Translations under genes and position numbers: made by a program
Source: Nitrososphaeria archaeon
GTDB lineage: Archaea > Thermoproteota > Nitrososphaeria > Conexivisphaerales > UBA164
Direction of reading: 5' to 3'
DNA: 12,367 nt
NCBI GenBank assembly: GCA_029775955.1
Contig: JARVJW010000112.1
Coordinates: 1-12,367 of the forward strand
Shown here: piece after piece, positions 6,630-12,367 of the stretch
How the letters are laid out: every line of letters starts with the position of its first letter
Numbering within the stretch: position 1 is the first letter of the stretch
The notes under the pieces: generated by a model
What the model was told of the DNA's origin: nothing
Database searches by the model: none
Seen by the model: the letters and a program-made list of their open reading frames with translations, nothing else

Positions 6630-7853
6630 TTACTTTTTAATTTCTTTTTCTAACTCCTCCAAATTTTTGCCCTCGCTATTCGGAGCAAATGGTATTCCTG
6701 TAAGGGCAATTAACATTGGCAACGGTACTAGTATTAGGAAAATTGGCGGAAGGCCCAAGGCTAATAAAAGAGAAGGAAATATAAGTGTGCTGATGTACCC
6801 ACCAAATCTTCCAGTGGCAAAACCAATGCCACTGGATGTACTTCTTATAATTGTGGGAAAAAGCTCATTAGAATATATTGTACTAACGGTATATCCGATA
6901 CCCCCTAATATCCACATTGACAATATAAGAATTATAAACAGGTTTACATTTGATGAGGCAATCATGTAACCTAAAAATAAAAAGGTGGCAATACTGATAG
7001 ATGAATAAATCATAAGCGGCCTTCGTCCTATCTTATCAACGTATTTAAATACAAAAGCGCTACCCATCACAAATCCTATCCATTGAAACCCAGCTATCAA
7101 TAATGAGGTAGTATGGGGTAATTTTTCTATTTGACTAAGAAATGTAGGCGTATAACTGGCAAATATGGCTAAAATGAAGGTCCAAACAAATAATGCCAAA
7201 GCTACAAATATCAATTTTATGAGGTATTTCCTATTATCTATTTGAAAACTAGTAGGTTTGTCTTTCTTCTTATTAGATATCCATAAATGACTTTCGCCGA
7301 TCTCCCTTCTAAGAAAAAGTACTATTAAGGGGGGAATTGAGCCAATACCTAATATATACCGCCATGATGCAGGCCCTAATGTAAGTAGAGGAATTGCTAT
7401 TATAACTGCCGAAGCACCACCTAATCCCCATAATAAAGACTGCATCGTCACTAATTTTCCTCTACTCTCCTTTTTAGATACCTCTGTTATTAAACTCCCC
7501 CCTGCAGGAATATCACCACCTATGCCTATACCCACAAGGAACCTACTAGCAACAAGCATAAGTGGAAAAGTTGCTATCGCACTGAGTATAGAACCAAGCA
7601 CAAAGAAAAGTAACACGTTTAAAAAAATGACTCTTCTTCCAAATATATCACTTAATCTTCCAAACATCAATGAACCTATTATAGATCCTATAAATGGAGC
7701 AGAAATAATTAGCCCAGTTTCACTACTGGAAAGATGAAAGTAAGGGCCTAGTGTCAATAGAGCGCCACTGGCTAGTAATAATGCAAAACCATCAGAAAAT
7801 CCCCCCATACCCACAAGCGTAGCTAAATAATAATTGTATTTATTTTCATTCAT
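6630..7853 (-). CDS. Major facilitator superfamily transporter
   Basis: This 407-residue protein has twelve predicted membrane segments in two halves. MFS signature A occurs after the second segment as GRLSDIFGRR (65-74) and again in the second half as DKIGRRP (273-279). RFLVGIGIGGDIPAG (104-118) is the fourth-segment motif of the sugar/organic-acid porter-like group, and NELFPTIIRS (329-338) is the usual segment after helix ten. The central loop (~183-210) is short and basic. Substrate cannot be told; relatives carry sugars, aromatic acids or other small metabolites across the cytoplasmic membrane. It lies alone on the reverse strand, ending two bases from the inverted-repeat element. ATG 7853 follows an A/T-rich promoter-like region. 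The frame is intact. Confidence 0.88.
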   Translation of the reverse strand: MNENKYNYYLATLVGMGGFSDGFALLLASGALLTLGPYFHLSSSETGLIISAPFIGSIIGSLMFGRLSDIFGRRVIFLNVLLFFVLGSILSAIATFPLMLVASRFLVGIGIGGDIPAGGSLITEVSKKESRGKLVTMQSLLWGLGGASAVIIAIPLLTLGPASWRYILGIGSIPPLIVLFLRREIGESHLWISNKKKDKPTSFQIDNRKYLIKLIFVALALFVWTFILAIFASYTPTFLSQIEKLPHTTSLLIAGFQWIGFVMGSAFVFKYVDKIGRRPLMIYSSISIATFLFLGYMIASSNVNLFIILILSMWILGGIGYTVSTIYSNELFPTIIRSTSSGIGFATGRFGGYISTLIFPSLLLALGLPPIFLILVPLPMLIALTGIPFAPNSEGKNLEELEKEIKK

Positions 7854-7879
7854 ATTGATTATGGCGTTAAGTCATAACA

Positions 7880-7890
7880 TAATTAAACTC
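7880..7890 (-). promoter_or_regulatory. Possible promoter of the MFS gene
   Basis: Reverse-strand GAGTTTAATTA is centred about 31 bases before ATG 7853, a position that suits a TATA element and a transcript with a leader of a few bases. The box is not close to consensus. Confidence 0.3.
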
Positions 7891-8202
7891 ATTGTAATAA
7901 ATTTGTACAAGTTTAAATCATTTTTTTGACATTTGCATGAAATAATTATTTTACATCATTTATATGAAATCACACAAATCTGCTATTAAGATATTTGTTT
8001 TCTATTTCTCGAATATTCCTAACCATAAAGCGCGGTTGTCATGAACCATAATGGCAGCAGGGCCAAAAAAGCAAATACATGAAGGTAATACATAATTTAA
8101 CATTATTTGAACCTTGATATCTGATTGATTGGCGGAAGCCTGTAGCAGACCAGTTACGCTTTGGCCTTATATGGACAGCTGTAGGTTTATCCTGCAGTTC
8201 CT
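7891..8202. other. Intergenic stretch without recognisable genes
   Basis: About 310 bases between the MFS promoter region and the IS5-like remnant. I found no start-to-stop frame with protein-like content and no RNA gene. An 11-base CTTATATGGAC near 8165 recurs near 8303 inside the IS5 remnant, so the right part may be shuffled debris of a mobile element. Confidence 0.4.
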
Positions 8203-8991
8203 TCACTCTTTATTACAAAATGTTTGAGCAAGAAAGCCACTGTAACTAGCTTGTAGCTCAACTGATGTTAATGCAACTCCTGCCCGTGGATCACTTCTGC
8301 CCATCTTATATGGACCTGCTGCACAGCAACAGCTCAGTCTTCTGAAATCGTCTAGAACTTTACGTTGCCACCTTTTGGGTGCAGAGAAGAATATCTCCAC
8401 CAACCATCTCCTTGGCCCTCTTCCATTCCTCATGCTCTTACCCGTTAAGGATCTCGCGCTTTCTGGCATAGCGCTATGTTAGCGTTCTCCCTCAGGCAGG
8501 CTCTCAACTAATTCAGAAGCTCCTCTTTAGTTGTAGGCCTATGTTCCCTTTCTTCCTTACTGCTTTACCAGGAGCAAGAACTTGGTATTACCTGTCCATT
8601 GAGGTGATCCTGAACCAGACCACTCTGCCATTATGTGCAGCTTGATTAAGTTCTTTCACATCTACTCTGTTGTGGATATGCCGAGTTAACAATTGTTGTT
8701 GGTCACTCCTTGTCATTTATAGCCGTTATCAACTTCTTCACCATTGACAGCATAATTATATGAGTGGAGCGTATTTTCTGCATGGGTTTAAGGTATTTGA
8801 AGAGCGACCTGGTGATTCCCTGTAGATGTCAAGGCCAACCTTGAGGTATAATAGGAATTCGGCTTAAAAATCCATTACACCAATCATTCCTGTTGCTGCT
8901 TTTCATTTCTCGCTTCCTTCCAGGAGTCCAAGAAGTCTAGGATCATGCTTCCCCTTTCTACTAGTGCTTCGTTATAGTCGTGCCAGGGCAT
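8203..8991 (-). pseudogene. IS5-type transposase, decayed
   Basis: The start at ATG 8991 reads PWHDYNEALVERGSMILDFL and a WKEA segment, the N-terminal opening of archaeal IS5-like transposases (the W-x2-YNEALVRRG type). After a stop and several frame changes, the C-terminal end shows LTGKSM and RRWLVEIFFSAPKRWQ (about 8400-8350), which matches the family's conserved RRW-x-VE-xx-FSxxKR segment with the catalytic glutamate. The middle, with the aspartates, is scrambled. At least four stops or frameshifts make it inactive. The open reverse frame of 88 residues (8203-8469) is its only sizeable uninterrupted piece and runs past the element end at 8245 into flanking DNA. Confidence 0.72.
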
Positions 8992-9054
8992 GATATGACA
9001 GGCACTATAAATCAAGACAAAAATAATAGATGTCAAGTTGGGCTACAAGCTAGT
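8245..9054. mobile_element. IS5-like element, about 810 bp, with imperfect terminal inverted repeats
   Basis: ACTAGCTTGTAGCTCAACT (8245-8263) pairs with AGTTGGGCTACAAGCTAGT (9036-9054) at 18 of 19 positions. These repeats flank the decayed IS5-type transposase, so they are probably its ends. If the ends are taken as CTAG, the flanking trinucleotides are TAA and TAG, possibly a mutated target duplication. The right end lies just 14 bases before the TATA box of the TRAM gene. Confidence 0.7.
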
Positions 9055-9065
9055 AGGTGTAAAAA

Positions 9066-9077
9066 AGCTTATAAGCT
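9066..9077 (+). promoter_or_regulatory. TATA box for the TRAM protein gene
   Basis: AGCTTATAAGCT is a good archaeal TATA core preceded by an A-run that could serve as BRE. It lies about 38 bases before TTG 9110 and 32 before the aborted ATG at 9104, so a short leader is expected. Confidence 0.5.
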
Positions 9078-9109
9078 AGGGCAATAATGGAAAATAGGCG
9101 AAAATGTGA

Positions 9110-9403
9110 TTGGAACGAGACGAAAGCGGTTTTGGACGATTTGGTTCTAAACCTGTAAAGGTAGGAGCCGAATACGAACTAGAAGTAAGCGAAATAAGTA
9201 AAAGGGGAGACGGAGTAGCTAGAATAAAGGGCTTCGTAATTTTTATAGCAGGGGCTCAAAAAGGGCAGAAATATAAGGTAAAGATTACAAAAGTTTCTGA
9301 TAGATTTGCCGTTGGCAAAATAGCAGAGGAAGGTCAAACATCAGAGTCATCTGAGCCGCAAGTGGAAAAGGAAACATCTGATGACGACGAAGAAGAATCA
9401 TAA
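9110..9403 (+). CDS. Small TRAM-domain RNA-binding protein
   Basis: The 97 residues consist of a short Gly/Arg-containing head (GFGRFGSKP), one TRAM domain (~15-74: VKVGAEYELEVSEISKRGDG, then VARIKGFVIFIAGAQKGQ and ITKVSDRFAVGKI) and a very acidic tail (SDDDEEES). Single-TRAM proteins are common and abundant in euryarchaea, where some act as RNA chaperones in the manner of cold-shock proteins. The start is TTG 9110. Directly before it is ATG-TGA (9104-9109), so the in-frame ATG cannot be used. GTGAT at 9106-9110 has some Shine-Dalgarno character but overlaps the start. The gene is monocistronic, with its own TATA box and a T-rich terminator. The acidic tail is unusual for a nucleic acid-binding protein and could modulate binding. 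Confidence 0.88.
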   Translation: MERDESGFGRFGSKPVKVGAEYELEVSEISKRGDGVARIKGFVIFIAGAQKGQKYKVKITKVSDRFAVGKIAEEGQTSESSEPQVEKETSDDDEEES

Positions 9404-9409
9404 AACCCC

Positions 9410-9438
9410 TTTAAATTTTTATTCTTTATTTTTTAAAT
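9410..9438 (+). terminator. T-rich terminator after the TRAM gene
   Basis: Starting about ten bases after the stop codon, 9410-9438 contains three T-runs (TTTTT, TTTATT and a run of six). Poly-T tracts without a hairpin are the usual archaeal intrinsic terminator, and this is the strongest one in the window. Confidence 0.6.
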
Positions 9439-9541
9439 TATTAATAAACTACTGCCATAAATTCAGGAATACATTATTTTCGGTATTACAATAAATCTCG
9501 GCAAAAAAGTTATTATTAATGTTTGTACTTAGAGTTTGTTA

Positions 9542-9877
9542 TTGATCAGGGTAAAGAGAGTTTATGAAAGTAAGGAAAAAGATGACGGTTCTTGGGTGCT
9601 AGTGGAGCGACTATGGCCCAGAGGCATAAAGAAAGAAAAAATTGACTTGTGGATGAAAGAAGTTGCCCCAAGCAATGAACTCAGAATATGGTTTTCGCAT
9701 GACCCTGCTAAGTGGGAAGAATTTAAGAAGAAATATACTGTGGAGTTGAAGAATAACAATAAGGTAAGAGAACTCGCTTACATGGGAAAAAAGGGCAACA
9801 TTACAATAGTGTATGCCACATCAAATACCCAGATGAACGGCGCAATAGTACTAAAGGAATTTTTAGATAAGTTATAG
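9542..9877 (+). CDS. DUF488 family protein (YeaO-like)
   Basis: From TTG 9542 the protein is 111 residues and begins MIRVKRVY, as do its relatives. The family segments DDGSWVLVERLWPRG (~14-28), LRIWFSHDPAKWEEFKKKY (~47-65) and the C-terminal NTQMNGAIVLKEFL (~95-108) are all present. Two further TTG/TTA codons upstream (9536) would add two residues. There is no clear Shine-Dalgarno site, so the transcript may be leaderless. DUF488 proteins are small cytoplasmic proteins of unknown function with a conserved set of Arg, Asp and His residues. The gene stands alone between the TRAM gene, which ends in a terminator, and a TnpB remnant on the other strand. The frame is intact. Confidence 0.87.
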   Translation: MIRVKRVYESKEKDDGSWVLVERLWPRGIKKEKIDLWMKEVAPSNELRIWFSHDPAKWEEFKKKYTVELKNNNKVRELAYMGKKGNITIVYATSNTQMNGAIVLKEFLDKL

Positions 9878-10059
9878 TAACCTATTTTATAAAAGCTATT
9901 TTCACTGCTTCTGGCATGTTTACCATGGCGCTTGTACTTTATTCCAAATCTGCTGTAGAATACGTGAGCAGGAAAAGGTCAACTACCCATGACTGGAGGG
10001 CTTGCCTCATCCCAGGACTGGTATAACCTCTAACAATCCATGAGCATCAGAGCCATAAC

Positions 10060-10465
10060 TTATAAGCTAGGGACTTTTCTGGCGTTAATCTGGAACCAAT
10101 GGTTGATTTGGCTCCGTAATGCCAGAGTTTTGACGACTGGACTGGCCTTCCGATCAGAGTTAACGACCTAGCCACATCTTTTGCATTTGGACAATAAGTA
10201 TACTCTTTCATCATGCCCATTCCCGGCAGTACCGCAGCTGTAACGTGTGGTAGGCATAGTTCAGAGTGATCGTGTGGTCAAAGTATCTAGCTTTGAGTCC
10301 TTCGGAAGATAGCGGGATTGTCATAACATTTTTATTGAAGGCTATTTCCTTCGGCTTGAATCTCATCAACCTCTCTATGAAGATATCAATGTTGTATCCT
10401 TCGGTTAGAAGAATGATTTCTCGAACAATCTGTCCGATGCCTGTCTTGTTATTCTGGTCATGCCT
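10060..10465 (-). pseudogene. tnpB: TnpB (IS200/IS605/IS607-type) remnant
   Basis: On the reverse strand one frame gives NKTGIGQIVREIILLTEGYN and then IDIFIERLMRFKPK, which resembles the RuvC-II strand of TnpB with Glu (usually E-D/N-L). ARYFDHTITLNYAYHTLQLR follows, corresponding to the TSxxCxxCG region with the Ser and the first Cys pair lost. After two stops and a frameshift, YLLSKCKRCG and VVNSDRKASPVVKTLALR match the second cysteine pair and the final catalytic-Asp segment (NRDxxAsxNIa) of the family. TnpB is an RNA-guided nuclease carried by these elements. The N-terminal half is missing or unrecognisable, and debris of the tail may reach about 9945. The gene is dead. It lies far from the IS607-type recombinase at the left edge, so the two need not belong together. 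Confidence 0.7.
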
Positions 10466-10574
10466 CCTTCAATGCAAGTTATTGGAATGCTGGAACAATG
10501 TCATGCGTTCTTCAAAATGTCACTTCTTGACCCACATCTGTTGGCCCAACCCCTGCTTGAGGATGGCGCATTAC

Positions 10575-10711
10575 TGGATTTTATTTTGCCATGGAAATTA
10601 GGTGCTATAATAAATATTTCTTCATATATCCTTTATTATGAGGGCAACAAAAGATATAATGCAACAATCGTAAGTAGGCCTGAATGGGCAAGTCTGAGTT
10701 ATGGAGAGTAG
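10575..10711 (+). pseudogene. Unrecognised C-terminal gene fragment
   Basis: The last ~45 codons of an open frame ending in TAG at 10709-10711 read like real protein, for example LGAIINISSYILYYEGNKRY and TIVSRPEWASLSYGE. The codon composition is A/T-rich like the chromosomal genes and unlike the decayed element upstream. The longer frame that begins at 10460 lies antisense to the TnpB remnant there and does not look coding. The simplest view is the tail of a gene whose front was replaced by the TnpB element. I cannot name the family. Confidence 0.3.
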
Positions 10712-10826
10712 GAATTAGTTCTAAAGGTTATCCATTAAATATAAAAAAGAGCTCTGTTATTCACAGGACCGATAGGCTCAATATATATTTGGATTGTTAT
10801 AATCATTTATTATCTCCTAAATCTAA

Positions 10827-11190
10827 CATTTGACTTTTTTTACCGAAGCGCTAAGCCAGTTTGGTTCACTCTAGGCTAATTATCCATTTGTTTATAATGT
10901 ATTTGGCATGGGCATTACAGGCATTCTTCTGATTCTCTTCTCTGCGGCGCTTGTGCTGTTTTCACATAACAAAGTTGAGACCGTCGGTGCAGGTTTGCTC
11001 ATAACCACATCTCTCTTCCTGATAATGATAGGTATATTTCATGCTGGCACATACTTTCACGTTTTTGTATCAACCTACTTCAATCTGACTTGGCAATAAA
11101 CGTGTTTGGTGCGGGAGCTACCTTACATGGTCACAGGCTGGGTACCACTTTACTGGCAATAGGATTGGCCTCGCCTTTAACTCAGCGAGC
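10827..11190 (+). pseudogene. DUF998-like membrane protein, broken by stop, frameshift and IS
   Basis: Reading through a TAG at 10872-10874 gives TEALSQFGSL-stop-ANYPFVYNVFG and then, from ATG 10908, membrane segments GITGILLILFSAALVLF and TVGAGLLITTSLFLIMIG. Next is FHAGTYFHVFVSTYF, which recalls the conserved FHxGTxxHxxVS stretch of DUF998 membrane proteins. The frame ends at 11099, but a change of frame near 11088 restores LAINVFGAGATLHGHRLG and a further hydrophobic segment up to about 11190. There the IS4-type element begins (11204) and the rest is gone. The N-terminal segments are also missing. DUF998 proteins are polytopic membrane proteins of unknown function, typically near 200 residues. 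Family assignment is by motif memory and is moderately sure; disruption is clear. Confidence 0.6.
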
Positions 11191-11203
11191 GAGAAACCCC
11201 ACA

Positions 11204-11720
11204 CCCTTTATAGTAAATCAAAATTTGCCCATCTCATGGCTCCGCCCTTCCTCCACTATATCGGGGATGAACCAAAATATCAACAATGGCATCATTATGC
11301 TCTGCTTCAACACATCAACTATTACCCTATCTTCTAAGCTATTTAGCTTGACCCACATATAGGAGAACTGCCAAGTAGAAGTACAAATAGTGTATAGCTT
11401 TGACGCTAGCCAGGAACCTGTTGTTCATCCTGTAAGATGTCTCCATGCCCCATCTGCTCCTGAACAGCTTCCCTGCTTCAGGTTAGTGTTTGTAGCAAAT
11501 ATAGGGTTCCACCTGTCCAATCCTGTTCCGACCATTAAGTGCTACTACCCTGAATGTGGCTTGCTCATCCTTGCTCCTCCTGTATCCATGTTGGTGTACA
11601 TTAAGTCATCCCCGCTGGTGATGCCTGCATTGGGCATCCTCATCACGAACTTCAGGCCAAGTGACTGCAGGTATTTGATTATATCTGCCGAAAAATAGCC
11701 AGCAACAGCAGTTTAACCTT
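11204..11720. repeat. Long direct repeat, copy 2 (partner at 459-975)
   Basis: Same orientation as copy 1 and aligned to it without gaps, with only four or five differences seen over about 515 bases. It interrupts the DUF998-like gene at its left end. Confidence 0.93.
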
Positions 11721-12098
11721 TATACCAAGCTCAAACGCCCTTGATTCCCATTTCCTATGGGCGTAACTGCAAGGGTTAGCTTACTGACCACAACGCTTTC
11801 GTACTGGTAAGCCCAGTGCGTTACATCCTTTGGCCTAGTGCCCATGACGCCTTCCGCGTGAGGGTCTCCATAGGTCATGCCAATCAACGGCAACCGTCAG
11901 TTCGCCCTTCGGTGTGCCCATCTTCTTCATATCCTTAACTACGTCGTCATTCAAGCTAAGTACATCAGGATCCTTAAGGTTGTTCCTGATTGTCTAGCCG
12001 CACAACCAGAAGCTGTGCCCTCAACATGAGTTCATCATTTATACAGTCATGAGGGCCCTGATGACAGAGTCACTATCCCTTGCGCGTATGTCTTGCAT
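11218..12098 (-). pseudogene. IS4-type DDE transposase, decayed, copy 2
   Basis: The reverse-strand start near ATG 12098 reads MQDIRARDSDSVIRALM and then stops. After frame changes come LKDPDVLSLNDDVVKDMKK, GTPKGELTVAVDWHD (about 11925-11880) with the first catalytic aspartate, and GDPHAEGVMGTRPKDVTHWA, then LTLAVTPIGNG. The second aspartate region and the RWGMETSYR glutamate segment follow within the long repeat, and the C-terminal tail KLNSLEDRVIVDVLKQ runs to a TGA at 11218. All three parts of the DDE core can be traced, but at least six stops or frame changes break it. It cannot make an active transposase. Confidence 0.83.
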
Positions 12099-12258
12099 TC
12101 CATTGAACCTCTCCTTAATATATAAAGGGTACTTCCCAACATTTGACCACAGGATGGTGGTTAGATTTGTCATAATGATTACTAGATTGCCATCCTACAT
12201 AAAGTTTTGATCTAGTTATATGTGAGCAAAAATAAGGAGCTTAGGTGATGGTAAACAC

Positions 12259-12367
12259 ATGTATGTAGGTATAGATCTCCATAAAAGATACCTGCCTAGG
12301 TGGATGATAATGGGTATGTGTTGAAGGAATTGAAGGTGTTGTGTGAGCCCGATAAGCTGAGGGGGTT
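12259..12367 (+). pseudogene. IS110-type transposase, 5' end, frameshifted, cut by window edge
   Basis: ATG 12259 opens MYVGIDLHKRY, the start of IS110-family DEDD transposases with the first catalytic Asp in GIDLHK. GGTGAT at 12244-12249 is a good Shine-Dalgarno site ten bases before the ATG. The frame hits TGA at 12322, while the shifted frame from 12312 continues GYVLKELKVLCEPDKLRG, the expected next segment. A frameshift within about 12290-12311 therefore breaks the gene, unless the sequence has an error there. IS110 enzymes recombine DNA with a bridge RNA encoded next to the gene; the other end and any such RNA lie outside the window or in 12215-12258. Confidence 0.78.

Larger units (their letters stand above)
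11204..12214. mobile_element. IS4-type insertion sequence, copy 2, near full length but dead
   Basis: The left limit is where identity with copy 1 begins (11204). The right limit is proposed from weak terminal inverted repeats: TAAATCAAAATTT (11214-11226) pairs with 12202-12214 at 11 of 13 positions. This gives an element of about 1 kb covering the whole transposase remnant. A short stretch near 12172-12200 also resembles 1295-1330 beside copy 1 (AATGATT, ACTAG, CCATCC in order), which supports the right end. The ends are tentative. Confidence 0.55.

Noticed and set aside
9068..10073. CTTATAAGCTAGGG occurs at 9068-9081 and again at 10059-10072
   Set aside because: A 14-base match among A/T-rich TATA-like sequence is expected about once by chance in 12 kb counting both strands. 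One copy is the TRAM promoter and the other lies in the TnpB remnant.
10266..10601. Forward frames at 10266-10601 and the front of 10460-10711 as genes
   Set aside because: They lie antisense to the TnpB remnant. Only the last ~45 codons of the second frame look protein-like.
459..11720. Composite transposon carrying the seven genes as cargo
   Set aside because: Both flanking copies are dead with the same lesions, are direct and differ in length, and the genes between look like ordinary chromosomal genes with several other elements inserted.
1..12367. CRISPR array, tRNA or rRNA
   Set aside because: No regularly spaced repeats and no cloverleaf or rRNA-like segments were found on either strand by eye.

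Overview
The window looks like accessory chromosome from a euryarchaeon, most likely a Thermoplasmatales-like acidophile. Support: TATA/BRE-type promoters 25-35 bases before starts, leaderless or short-leader genes, TTG starts, T-rich terminators, an archaeal site-2 protease, a thiolase paired with a DUF35 zinc-ribbon/OB protein, a small archaeal TRAM protein and the archaeal adenosine-specific kinase family. The lineage is inferred from family content; no rRNA or other decisive marker is present.

Layout, left to right. 1-403 (-): serine recombinase of an IS607-type element, cut by the window edge and lacking a usable start. 473-1110 (-): decayed IS4-type transposase, copy 1. 1338-1817 (-): intact adenosine-specific kinase-like gene. 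1903-2719 (-): decayed IS630-type transposase. 2758-2955 (-): unrecognised CPVC fragment. 3039-4580 (+): site-2 protease. 4705-6304 (+): thiolase and DUF35 partner, a tight two-gene operon. 6384-6627: small element with perfect 18-bp inverted repeats. 6630-7853 (-): MFS transporter. 8245-9054: dead IS5-like element with terminal repeats. 9110-9403 (+): TRAM protein. 9542-9877 (+): DUF488 protein. 10060-10465 (-): TnpB remnant. 10575-10711 (+): orphan C-terminal fragment. 10827-11190 (+): DUF998-like membrane protein pseudogene, broken off at IS4-type copy 2 (11204-12214). 12259-end (+): start of a frameshifted IS110-type transposase.

Seven intact or apparently intact ordinary genes therefore sit among remnants of about seven mobile element families, nearly all dead. 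The only clear functional unit is thiolase plus DUF35, which in archaea act together in acetoacetyl-CoA chemistry, feeding the mevalonate pathway when HMG-CoA synthase is also present; that gene is not in the window. The other intact genes look independently transcribed and functionally unrelated.

I found no convincing new defence, toxin or biosynthetic system. The most notable structure is a pair of about 515-bp direct repeats, near 99% identical by eye, bracketing the whole gene set. Both copies carry the same inactivating lesions, so the copying happened after the element died. Also worth attention are the MITE-like element touching the MFS stop codon, the DUF998 gene broken by three different lesions, and start regions where an ATG is followed at once by a stop codon.
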